A stretch of 15,863 nucleotides of DNA, from contig DLQW01000048.1 of the NCBI GenBank assembly GCA_002474405.1, forward strand, positions 1 through 15,863, given 5' to 3'. Source of the DNA: Christensenella sp. UBA7597. GTDB taxonomy: Bacteria > Bacillota > Clostridia > Christensenellales > Borkfalkiaceae. Positions 7,804-13,590 of this stretch are shown here, in pieces. Numbering within the stretch: the stretch's first letter is position 1; each line of letters starts with the position of its first letter. Below the pieces are notes generated by a model. That model did no database searches, was not told the origin of the DNA, and worked only from the letters and a program-made list of their open reading frames with translations. A program made the position numbers and the translations under genes.

Positions 7804-7814
7804 GCGTTTAAACG
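7794..7814 (-). promoter_or_regulatory. Two adjoining palindromes over the lipoprotein -35 box
   Basis: CGCTTG-T-CAAGCG (7794-7806) covers the -35 hexamer. The perfect palindrome CGTTTAAACG (7805-7814) abuts it upstream. The position is that of a repressor or activator operator. No regulator gene is nearby to match it. Confidence 0.4.
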
Positions 7815-7934
7815 ATATTTTTTTAAAATTCAAAAATTATCTTTCTGCTACGCGGGGGATAGCTCGTCGGCTTTTTGCCGCCGTTCGCCCGTTGCCCGCC
7901 CGCGAAACGGCGCTTTGCCGCAAATCCGTAAGTA
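7815..7934. other. Intergenic stretch without recognised gene
   Basis: The 566-base gap between the lipoprotein start (7595) and rpmB (8162) holds a leader, a promoter, this stretch, and the tandem hairpin array. Here I see only an AT-rich part (7810-7845) and a GC-rich part with small local stems such as CGGC-TTTTT-GCCG. The open frames across it on the minus strand are arginine-rich, lack a ribosome site and span the repeat array, so I do not call a gene. Confidence 0.5.
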
Positions 7935-7993
7935 AAAAAAGCACCCGCCGGCGTAGCCGATGGGGCGGCGTAGCCGTGTCCGGGTACTTTTTT
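7935..7993. terminator. Array unit 1, branched bidirectional terminator-like hairpin
   Basis: AAAAAAGCACCCG (7935-7947) pairs with CGGGTACTTTTTT (7981-7993) with a single mismatch. Inside are two identical 11-mers, CGGCGTAGCCG, at 7949-7959 and 7966-7976, each able to form a 4-bp stem with a GTA loop. Confidence 0.65.
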
Positions 7994-8011
7994 CAAGAGA
8001 AAAACAATGCG

Positions 8012-8069
8012 AAAAAAGTATCCGCCGGCGCAGCCGATAGGGCGGCATAGCCGTGTCCGGGTACTTTTT
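8012..8069. terminator. Array unit 2, branched bidirectional terminator-like hairpin
   Basis: AAAAAGTATCCG (8013-8024) pairs with CGGGTACTTTTT (8058-8069) with one G-U pair. The inner hairpins are CGGC-GCA-GCCG (8026-8036) and CGGC-ATA-GCCG (8043-8053). The loops differ from unit 1 while the stems are unchanged. Confidence 0.65.
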
Positions 8070-8086
8070 CGGGAAAAAACAACGCG

Positions 8087-8126
8087 AAAAAAGTATCCGC
8101 CGGCATAGTCGTGTGCGGATACTTTC
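8087..8126. terminator. Array unit 3, shortened terminator-like hairpin
   Basis: AAAGTATCCGC (8090-8100) pairs perfectly with GCGGATACTTT (8115-8125). Only one inner hairpin remains, CGGC-ATA-GTCG (8101-8111). The six A at 8087-8092 give a U-run on the minus strand, so this unit is a good terminator for leftward transcription. Confidence 0.7.
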
Positions 8127-8151
8127 TCAGGTTCTGTTTTAAAACGAAGCG

Positions 8152-8180
8152 AAAAAAGCCGTTATGCTCTCTCGGCTTTC
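8152..8180 (-). terminator. Intrinsic terminator overlapping the end of rpmB
   Basis: On the minus strand AAAGCCG (8179-8173) pairs with CGGCTTT (8161-8155), and a run of six T covers 8157-8152. The upstream arm lies inside the last codons of rpmB (KKAERA), so the stop codon is in the loop. The tandem array lies just beyond it. Confidence 0.7.
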
Positions 8181-8344
8181 TTCAGGCATCTGGTGCAAAC
8201 GTAACCTTTCGTTTCTTTGCCGTTTTCCACGTAAGAAACTTTCTGTACGTTGGCTTTGAACGTTCTTCTGGTTTTACGGTTAGAATGGCTCACGTTGTTT
8301 CCCGTCGTCTGACCTTTACCGCAAATGTTGCAAACCTTACTCAT
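8162..8344 (-). CDS. rpmB: Large-subunit ribosomal protein L28 (zinc-ribbon form)
   Basis: A 60-residue ribosomal protein of the 50S subunit. The start is the ATG at 8344, because GGAGGTG (8356-8350) lies just upstream and the protein then begins [10 protein letters not shown]; the open frame runs further 5' but without family similarity. Four cysteines, C5-x2-C8 and C50-x2-C53, form the zinc-binding pair typical of the C+ type of L28. The centre shows the family pattern [20 protein letters not shown] (16-35). It is single and transcribed away from asp23; the pair rpmB/asp23 in divergent arrangement is common in Bacillota. A promoter is proposed at 8477-8505, giving a leader of about 125 bases. 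Confidence 0.96.
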   Translation of the reverse strand: MSKVCNICGKGQTTGNNVSHSNRKTRRTFKANVQKVSYVENGKETKGYVCTRCLKKAERA

Positions 8345-8366
8345 ATTAACACCTCCGCGCGCGAAA

Positions 8367-8392
8367 TTCGTAAATGATATTTCGTAAATAAT
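8367..8392 (-). repeat. Direct repeat in the rpmB leader
   Basis: TTCGTAAATGAT (8367-8378) and TTCGTAAATAAT (8381-8392) match at 11 of 12 bases with a 14-base period. They lie between the rpmB promoter and its ribosome site, in the 5' leader. They could be an RNA or DNA binding site; nothing identifies the partner. Confidence 0.5.
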
Positions 8393-8476
8393 CATGCCCG
8401 TTTTATCGGAAAAAATCCGTTCGTTATCCGGCGGCAAACCGCAAAAAATCGCTCCCGCCGCAAAACGAGCATAAAT

Positions 8477-8505
8477 AATATATCACGAAACGAAAAAAAA
8501 GGCAA
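8477..8505 (-). promoter_or_regulatory. Probable rpmB promoter
   Basis: On the minus strand TTGCCT (8505-8500) and TATATT (8482-8477) are separated by exactly 17 bases. The transcript would start near 8470. The divergent promoter for asp23 lies about 135 bases to the right. The 346 bases between rpmB and asp23 hold only these signals; the rest is AT-rich, with homopurine A-runs and no gene seen. Confidence 0.55.
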
Positions 8506-8624
8506 TAAAAAACGCGTGCAAAAGCGCAAAAAAATTAAAAATATTTCCGCGGATTCGTAAAAAGCCGTAAAAACGGGCAAAAAAACGCCTCCGAAACGCC
8601 CCCGAAACAATAAAATCGCCAAAA

Positions 8625-8664
8625 GTATCTCAAATTGCTTGCAAATCGCGGCAAAATGAGATAC
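8625..8664 (+). promoter_or_regulatory. Operator-like inverted repeat around the asp23 promoter
   Basis: GTATCTCA (8625-8632) and TGAGATAC (8657-8664) form a perfect 8-bp inverted repeat with 24 bases between. The right arm runs into the -10 box, and the left arm lies just upstream of the -35. A smaller TTGC-TT-GCAA pair lies over the -35. The arrangement resembles a two-site operator. Confidence 0.45.
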
Positions 8665-8667
8665 AAT
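8639..8667 (+). promoter_or_regulatory. Promoter of asp23
   Basis: TTGCAA (8639-8644) and TACAAT (8662-8667) are spaced by 17 bases. A transcript start near 8674 leaves a leader of under 20 bases with the GGAG ribosome site at 8680-8683. This is one of the best promoters in the window. Confidence 0.75.
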
Positions 8668-8690
8668 AGAATAGAAAACGGAGATTTACT

Positions 8691-9041
8691 ATGTCGGTTA
8701 ATACAAGTAACGCATACGGAAAAATTTCAATATCCGATCTCGCCATAGCCAAAGTCGCCTCTCACACGGCGATGGAATGCTACGGTATAGTGGAGCTTGT
8801 TTCCCGTCGTTTCACCGATTCGCTGGCGGAGCTTTTAAAGCGCGACGCGGGCGGGCGCGGCGTAAAAGTTACCACGGAAGGCAATCGGATTTATATCGAT
8901 ATGTACGTGGTAATCAAATACGGCGTATCTATCGGCGCGGTGGCGGAATCTCTCCGCGAGGCAGTCAAATACAAAGTAGAAAGCTTTACGGGCATGATTG
9001 TGGATACGGTAAACGTAAACGTCATCGGGGTAAAGCTGTAG
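8691..9041 (+). CDS. yloU: Asp23/Gls24 family protein (YloU-like)
   Basis: A 116-residue protein of the Asp23 (DUF322) family, widespread in Gram-positive bacteria. Members are linked to cell-envelope homeostasis and alkaline or other envelope stress, and some are tethered at the membrane. The family pattern is clear. It begins YGKISISDLAIAKVASHTAME, followed by a variable loop, then GVKVTTEGNRIYIDMYVVIKYG, GAVAESLREAVKYKVES and the C-terminal VDTVNVNVIGVK. There is no membrane segment. It starts at an ATG preceded by GGAG. In Bacillota this gene typically precedes the Dak2/FakA gene, as it does here, but two terminators lie between them. A short leader and an inverted repeat over the promoter suggest regulation at transcription initiation. 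Confidence 0.93.
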   Translation: MSVNTSNAYGKISISDLAIAKVASHTAMECYGIVELVSRRFTDSLAELLKRDAGGRGVKVTTEGNRIYIDMYVVIKYGVSIGAVAESLREAVKYKVESFTGMIVDTVNVNVIGVKL

Positions 9042-9046
9042 AATCG

Positions 9047-9083
9047 CGTTTCGCTTTCAAAAGTACGGAAGCGAAACGTTTTT
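9047..9083 (+). terminator. First terminator after asp23
   Basis: CGTTTCGCTT (9047-9056) pairs perfectly with AAGCGAAACG (9069-9078) over 10 bp with a 12-base loop, followed by TTTTT (9079-9083). It lies immediately after the asp23 stop. Confidence 0.8.
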
Positions 9084-9120
9084 GCGCGGTTTTTTCCGCC
9101 GCGCGTATTTTTCTTTTTTA
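9084..9120 (+). terminator. Second terminator between asp23 and fakA
   Basis: GCGCGG (9084-9089) pairs with CCGCGC (9099-9104) over 6 bp, with a 9-base loop containing six T, followed by a T-rich tail (TATTTTTCTTTTTT). It starts at the base after the first terminator. A weak TTGCGC/TATTTT promoter pair overlaps it, so fakA may depend on readthrough or on a promoter I cannot place well. Confidence 0.65.
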
Positions 9121-9145
9121 ACACAACGGATTAAAGGAGCAGACA

Positions 9146-10804
9146 ATGCAGAAAATGCAAAGAACGATAACGAGCGTGGATTTCAGAAAGATGATCCTGC
9201 TCGGTTCTCAGGCGCTCGAAAAAAATCGGGCGAAAGTAGACGCGCTTAACGTATTCCCGGTACCGGACGGCGATACGGGCACGAATATGTCTTTAACGAT
9301 GCAGTCGGCGGTGAAAGAACTTTCCGCCTGCACCACCAACGGGTTTATGGAAGTATGCGACGCCGTTTCCCGCGGCGCGCTCCGCGGCGCAAGAGGTAAT
9401 TCGGGCGTAATTTTATCGCAGATTCTCCGCGGTATCTGTTCGGTGATTCGCGAATGCGGCGAAAATTTCGATACGAAAACGTTCGCGAAAGCCATGGCGG
9501 CGGGCACCAAAGTAGCCTACGGCGCCGTTTCCGCCCCCAAGGAAGGCACCATTTTAACGGTCATCAGAATGATGAGCGACGAAGCCGTGAAAGTCGGCTC
9601 CCGCAAGAAAAACTTCGAAGAATTTTTCGAAGCCGTCATCGAAGAGGGCGAACGCGCGCTTGCCAAAACTCCCGAACTTCTTCCCGTTTTGAAAAAAGCG
9701 GGCGTAGTGGATTCGGGCGGCGTGGGACTCATGACCATTTTCAAAGGCTTCCTTGCCTACCTCAAGGGCGAAGAAGCGCAGGAAATCGCCGAAACCGATA
9801 CTTCCGGCGTACAGAAGATGTCCGACGAATTCGGCGATAATTCCGATATCATCAATCTGGACCTCGGCGAAATTCAGTTTGCATACTGCACCGAATTTTT
9901 CATCATCAATTTAAAGAAGAGCACCACCCTTGCGGATATCGACCGCCTGCGCGAACGTCTTTGCGAACTGGGCGATTCCGTCATCTGTATCGGCGATTTA
10001 GAGCTTGTGAAAGTGCACGTGCATACAAATCAGCCGGGCGTGGCGCTCACGTACGCGCTGCAGCTGGGCGAACTCGATCGCCCGAAGATCGAAAACATGC
10101 TGGAACAGAACCGTCAGCTGCGCGCCAAACGCGAGGCGGAAAAGAAAGATATGGGCATGCTTGCCATCTGCGCGGGCGAAGGCTTAGCGGGCATCTTCAA
10201 AGATCTCTGCGTAGATAAAGTCATCGAAGGCGGGCAGACGATGAACCCCACCGCGGGCGACATCGCTTCGGCGGCGCAGAAGATCAACGCGCGCGATATT
10301 TTCATCTTCCCCAACAACAAAAACATTATTCTGGCGGCGGAACAGGCGAAAGATCTGGTGGAAAACCGTACGATTCACGTCATTCCCACCAAAAACGTGC
10401 CGCAGGGTTTTGCCGCGGCGCTCCAGTTCAACCCCGAAGTTTCCGTGGAAGAAAACAAAGTGAACATGATTCACGAATTGGATAACGTAAAAGCCGGGCA
10501 GGTAACGTACGCCGTGCGCGATACGTCGCTGAACGGATTCTCTATTTCCAAAGGCGATGTCATCGGGCTTGACGATAAAAAGATTCTCGCGAAGTCGCAG
10601 AACATTCCCGATACCGTTTTAAAACTTCTCAACAAAATGAAAGAGGACTCGCACGAGATGATTACGCTGTACTACGGCGAAGGCGTTTCGGAAGAGGATG
10701 CCGCCGCGCTTGCCGCGCAGGTCGGCGAAAAATATCCCGATTGCGACGTAGATTTCCACTTCGGCGGTCAGCCCGTATACTACTACATTATTTCTTTGGA
10801 ATAA
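9146..10804 (+). CDS. fakA: Fatty acid kinase FakA-like protein (DhaL/Dak2 domain, YloV family)
   Basis: 552 residues, the usual length of the family. The ATP-binding DhaL (Dak2) domain covers about 10-205. It shows the Mg-binding loop PDGDTGTNMS (D41, D43; 40-49), GARGNSGVILSQILRG (81-96), and KEGTILTVIR (132-141). The middle domain has YCTEFFI (248-254) and VKVHVHTNQPG, where H291 and H293 correspond to the conserved His pair. The C-terminal part shows GGQTMNPTAGD (362-372), FPNNKNI (388-394) and IPTKNVPQGFAAAL (413-426). In characterised members FakA phosphorylates exogenous fatty acids bound to FakB (DegV family); no fakB lies in the window. AAAGGAG sits upstream of the ATG. It lies after asp23, as in Bacillota generally, and before recG. 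A role as fatty acid kinase is inferred from the family. Confidence 0.92.
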   Translation: MQKMQRTITSVDFRKMILLGSQALEKNRAKVDALNVFPVPDGDTGTNMSLTMQSAVKELSACTTNGFMEVCDAVSRGALRGARGNSGVILSQILRGICSVIRECGENFDTKTFAKAMAAGTKVAYGAVSAPKEGTILTVIRMMSDEAVKVGSRKKNFEEFFEAVIEEGERALAKTPELLPVLKKAGVVDSGGVGLMTIFKGFLAYLKGEEAQEIAETDTSGVQKMSDEFGDNSDIINLDLGEIQFAYCTEFFIINLKKSTTLADIDRLRERLCELGDSVICIGDLELVKVHVHTNQPGVALTYALQLGELDRPKIENMLEQNRQLRAKREAEKKDMGMLAICAGEGLAGIFKDLCVDKVIEGGQTMNPTAGDIASAAQKINARDIFIFPNNKNIILAAEQAKDLVENRTIHVIPTKNVPQGFAAALQFNPEVSVEENKVNMIHELDNVKAGQVTYAVRDTSLNGFSISKGDVIGLDDKKILAKSQNIPDTVLKLLNKMKEDSHEMITLYYGEGVSEEDAAALAAQVGEKYPDCDVDFHFGGQPVYYYIISLE

Positions 10805-10950
10805 AAGCCTTATTCTTGCTTTCCCCTTCGGGGGCGGGCATCGCCCGTTTCGTAACGGACTGTAGCAAACCGTTTAAAATTTAGAAAATCGCCTATGTTA
10901 AAGGCTTCCCCCCGGGGGGAAGCTGTCCGCAAAGCGGACTGATGAGGGGC
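10805..10950 (+). repeat. Composite hairpin repeat, modules C and A
   Basis: Right after fakA comes module C: CCCC-TTC-GGGG (10823-10833), CGGGC-ATC-GCCCG (10835-10847), and the linker GTAACGGACTGTAGCAAAC from 10852. Module A follows: a perfect 20-base palindrome, GCTTCCCCCC/GGGGGGAAGC (10904-10923), then GTCCGC-AAA-GCGGAC (10925-10939) and the tail TGATGAGGGG (10940-10949). The same C-then-A order occurs at 15661-15796. The 313-base gap to recG holds this element, AT-rich sequence, and a possible terminator. Confidence 0.85.
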
Positions 10951-11028
10951 AGCTACATTATTCGAAAAGTCATTCGGATAACGCTCGAAATTTAAGAACA
11001 CAAAATTTTCAAAACAAATCAAACAACA

Positions 11029-11063
11029 AAAAGCGGGGGCGGCGGCAGGCGCTTCCCGCTTTT
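11029..11063 (+). terminator. Possible terminator between fakA and recG
   Basis: AAAAGCGGG (11029-11037) pairs with CCCGCTTTT (11055-11063) over 9 bp, with a 17-base GC-rich loop. Only four T follow, so termination may be partial. It lies 54 bases upstream of recG. Confidence 0.45.
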
Positions 11064-11117
11064 CGGATTTAATCGGTAAAAAAAGCGCGGACAACATCGC
11101 AGAGGAGGGCACAACAA

Positions 11118-13133
11118 ATGAAAGTTTCCGAACTTCGCAGCATCGGCGAAAAGCGCGAAAAAGATCTTCAGAAAATGGGGGTTTCCACGGCGGAAGAACT
11201 TGTCCGCCTGTATCCGCGCGCCTATCTCGATTTAACGCAGCGTTCCACGCTGAAAAACGCGCTGCACAACGAAATCGTGCTCATCGCCTGCGAAGTGCTG
11301 CGCCTTGCGCCCGTCAACTACGCGGGCAAACGCACCGTCAAAGCTTACTGCTCGCAGGACGGCTACGCGTTTACCGCCGTGTGGTTCAATCAGCCGTACG
11401 TCGCGCACATGCTCAAAGCGGGCGAATATCTTTTCTACGGCAGAGTGCAGCGAAAATTCGGCGCGGTCAGCGTCGTCAATCCCACGTTCGAACCGCTCGA
11501 TAAAAATTACCGTTTAAAAGGCGTCGTTCCCGTCTATCCTTTAAAGGGCTCGCTCAACCAAAAAACGCTGCGCGGCGCCGTGAACGAAGCCTTAACGCGC
11601 GTTTCGCTCGAAAGCCTGATTCCGCCGCAAATCGCCGCAAAATACCGCTTGCCGTCTCTCGAACGCAGTTATTATGCCGTGCACCAACCCCGCACGCTCG
11701 AAGAAAAGGACGCCGGCAGCGAACGCGTCGCGCTCGAAGAATATTTCGTGCTTCTCTCCGCGTTCAAGCTTGTCAAAGGCGGCAAAGAGGACGTCCGCAT
11801 CCACAAATACACCGTTACCGCGGCAGACGTGAAAGAGTTCGCAAGCCGCTTCGGCTTCGAATTCACGAACGGACAGAAAAAGGCGGTGAACGAAATTTAC
11901 GAAAGCGTGCACTCGCCCGTCAGAATGAACCGCCTGCTGCAGGGCGACGTAGGCAGCGGCAAAACGGCGGTGGCGCTGTGCGGCATCTATATGGCGGTAA
12001 AAAGCGGCTATCAGGCGGCGTACCTGTCGCCCACCGAAGTGCTCGCCGCCCAGAACTACGCGCTTTTAAAGAAGTTTTTTCCCGATTACAACGTGGTTTA
12101 TCTTTCCGGCAGCACGGGCGCAAAGGAAAAGCGCGAAATCAAAGCGAAAATTCAAAGCGGCGAAGCGGATATTATCTGCGGCACGCACGCGATTCTGCAA
12201 AAGGACGTCGCGCCTCCCGCATTGTCTTTCATCGTCTGCGACGAACAGCACCGCTTCGGCGTGGCGCAGCGCAACGCGCTTTCGGAAAAAGGCGAGGGCG
12301 CCGACGTGCTCGTTATGTCCGCAACGCCCATTCCGCGCACCCTGTCCCTCGTTTTTTACGGCGATTTAGACGTAACCACCATCACCGATAAGCCGAAATC
12401 TCGGCAGGAAATTTCCACGTCGATTATCCCGCAAAGCCGTTACGAAGATATGCTTGACTATATCGGCGGCGAGGTAAAAAAGGGCAGACAAGCATATTTT
12501 GTCTGCGCAAAAATCGACGGCGGCGAAGACGAGGACGACGACGGTTCGATTATCAGCGTAAAAGAGCGCTACGAAGAGCTGAAAGAGCGCCTGCCCGCGG
12601 TAAAATTCGCGCTGTTGCACGGCAGAATGAAAGACAAAGAGAAAGACGAGGTGATGACGGCGTTCAAAAACGGCGAATACGATTGCCTCGTGTCCACCAC
12701 GGTCATCGAAGTGGGCGTCGACGTGCCGAACGCCACGATTATGGTAATTTACAACGCCGAACGCTTCGGTTTGTCGCAGCTGCACCAGCTGCGAGGCAGA
12801 GTGGGGCGCGGCAGCGAAAAAAGCTATTGCTTTCTGCTTTCCGATTTGGAAACGGAAACCGCGAAAGAGCGCCTGTATACGTTCAGAAGTACGTCGGACG
12901 GCTTTAAAATCGCGGAAAAGGATTTGGAAATGCGCGGCGGCGGCGATTTTCTGGGCACAAGACAGTCGGGCAGAATGCTGTCGGACATTAAAAATTTGAA
13001 ATACGGCGCGCAGGTGATATTCGAAGCGAAGAAGCTGTGCGACGAAACGTTCGAAAGCGGCTTCGACGGGGAAGAATTGCGCCGCGCCGCGCTTGCCAAA
13101 TACGCCGCCCTGAAAGACGTAGTAATGAACTGA
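11118..13133 (+). CDS. recG: ATP-dependent DNA helicase RecG
   Basis: Branch-migrating helicase that remodels stalled replication forks and recombination intermediates. The 671 residues are typical of the family. The N-terminal wedge/OB domain covers about 1-165 (entry TLKNALHNEIVLIACEVLR). The helicase motifs are TNGQKKAVNEI (250-260), Walker A QGDVGSGKT (275-283), SPTEVLAAQ (304-312), the DEQH box in VCDEQHRFG (373-381), SATPIPRT (401-408), STTVIEVGVDVPNAT (526-540) and QLHQLRGRVGRG (554-565). The C-terminal TRAM-like wedge contact region includes FLGTRQSG (611-618). The ATG has an AGGAGGG site nine bases upstream. In many Bacillota recG follows fakA and precedes rsmD; here repeats and a transporter follow. 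Nothing is missing. Confidence 0.97.
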   Translation: MKVSELRSIGEKREKDLQKMGVSTAEELVRLYPRAYLDLTQRSTLKNALHNEIVLIACEVLRLAPVNYAGKRTVKAYCSQDGYAFTAVWFNQPYVAHMLKAGEYLFYGRVQRKFGAVSVVNPTFEPLDKNYRLKGVVPVYPLKGSLNQKTLRGAVNEALTRVSLESLIPPQIAAKYRLPSLERSYYAVHQPRTLEEKDAGSERVALEEYFVLLSAFKLVKGGKEDVRIHKYTVTAADVKEFASRFGFEFTNGQKKAVNEIYESVHSPVRMNRLLQGDVGSGKTAVALCGIYMAVKSGYQAAYLSPTEVLAAQNYALLKKFFPDYNVVYLSGSTGAKEKREIKAKIQSGEADIICGTHAILQKDVAPPALSFIVCDEQHRFGVAQRNALSEKGEGADVLVMSATPIPRTLSLVFYGDLDVTTITDKPKSRQEISTSIIPQSRYEDMLDYIGGEVKKGRQAYFVCAKIDGGEDEDDDGSIISVKERYEELKERLPAVKFALLHGRMKDKEKDEVMTAFKNGEYDCLVSTTVIEVGVDVPNATIMVIYNAERFGLSQLHQLRGRVGRGSEKSYCFLLSDLETETAKERLYTFRSTSDGFKIAEKDLEMRGGGDFLGTRQSGRMLSDIKNLKYGAQVIFEAKKLCDETFESGFDGEELRRAALAKYAALKDVVMN

Positions 13134-13250
13134 CGCCCTTCGGGTGCCTCGTAACGGACTGTTGCAAACCGTTTGAAATTTTAAACAAATGCCTTATTTT
13201 TGCTTTCCCCTTCGGGGAGAGTGGCGAGCGAAAGCGAGCCGAGAGAGGAT
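13134..13250 (+). repeat. Composite hairpin repeat, modules C-linker and B, after recG
   Basis: Begins at the base after the recG stop. CCC-TTC-GGG (13136-13144) is followed by the linker GTAACGGACTGTTGCAAAC (13151-13169), identical to that at 15692. Then comes module B: CTTTCCCC-TTC-GGGGAGAG (13203-13221) and GGCGAGC-GAAA-GCGAGCC (13223-13240), with the tail GAGAGAGGATA. The second stem has tandem G-A mismatches and a GNRA loop. This is the first part of the 457-base repeat-filled gap before the transporter. Confidence 0.8.
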
Positions 13251-13254
13251 ATAG

Positions 13255-13376
13255 CATTCCCCTTGCCTGAAAAAAAATTCAGTGAACTTCATTTTCTTCG
13301 GCAAAAATTGTCAGCCTATTTTAAAGGCTTCCCCTTGGGGGGAAGCTGTCAACGAAGTTGACTGATGAGGGGCGTA
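13255..13376 (+). repeat. Composite hairpin repeat, modules D and A
   Basis: Module D: TTCCCCTTGCCTG with outer stem TTGCC (13263-13267)/GGCAA (13300-13304) and the shared end GGCAAAAATTGTCAGCC (13300-13316). Then H1, AGCCT (13313-13317)/AGGCT (13325-13329). Then module A: GCTTCCCC-TT-GGGGGGAAGC (13327-13346), GTCAAC-GAA-GTTGAC (13348-13362) and tail TGATGAGGGGCG. The same order occurs at 14530-14643. Confidence 0.8.
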
Positions 13377-13380
13377 CTTT

Positions 13381-13467
13381 GTTTTCTGATAGTTGTAAAC
13401 TATTGAATTGTCTTTTCCTGCTTTCCCCTTCGGGGAGAGTGGCGAGCGAAAGTGAGCCGAGAGAGGA
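13381..13467 (+). repeat. Linker-like tail and second module B
   Basis: After GTTTTCTGATAGTTGTAAAC, which resembles the C-linker, a second module B appears: CTTTCCCC-TTC-GGGGAGAG (13421-13439) and GGCGAGC-GAAA-GTGAGCC (13441-13458), with the tail GAGAGAGGATA. It differs from the first copy inside the hairpin by C to T, which turns a C-G pair into a G-U pair and so preserves the stem. Confidence 0.8.
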
Positions 13468-13482
13468 TAAAATAAAGTTCTT

Positions 13483-13554
13483 GCCTTTGATAAAGCCTTC
13501 CCCTTGTAGCGGCAGTGGAGAGGTCAGATTAAAATTTCAACCTTCTCTCCCGCT
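13483..13554 (+). repeat. Partial module A remnant plus imperfect hairpin before the transporter
   Basis: GCCTTTGATAAAGCCTTCCCC (13484-13503) resembles the start of the module at 15734-15754 but lacks the GGGG arm. It runs into an imperfect hairpin: AGCG (13508-13511) with CGCT (13551-13554), and GGAGAG (13517-13522) with CTCTCC (13545-13550). It lies 36 bases before the transporter start. Confidence 0.5.
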
Positions 13555-13590
13555 CAACCCATAATTTCACAACAAGGAATCCGTAAAACC

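Larger units (their letters stand above)
7935..8126. repeat. Tandem array of three A-run/T-run branched hairpin units
   Basis: Three related units begin at about 7935, 8012 and 8087, a period of 75-77 bases. Each starts with AAAAAAG, ends with a matching ACTTT(TTT), and has an outer stem of 11-13 bp. Units 1 and 2 enclose two small CGGC-NNN-GCCG hairpins; unit 3 keeps only one. The spacers (ACAATGCG, ACAACGCG) are also alike, so the array arose by duplication. Because A and T runs flank the stems, every unit can act as a terminator on both strands. It lies downstream of rpmB and upstream of the lipoprotein promoter. Confidence 0.85.

Noticed and set aside
7848..8048. Minus-strand 66-codon frame across the tandem hairpin array
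   Set aside because: It spans the repeat units, is basic and low in complexity, and lacks a ribosome site.
7935..8126. CRISPR-like array
   Set aside because: There are only three units, the intervening sequences are related rather than unique, and no cas gene is near. The unit is a hairpin with A and T ends.
13358..13564. Small open frame through modules A and B (protein segment LSPSGRVASESEPRED)
   Set aside because: It is translated repeat sequence. The same type of peptide appears wherever module B is read in this frame, so it is an artefact of the repeat.
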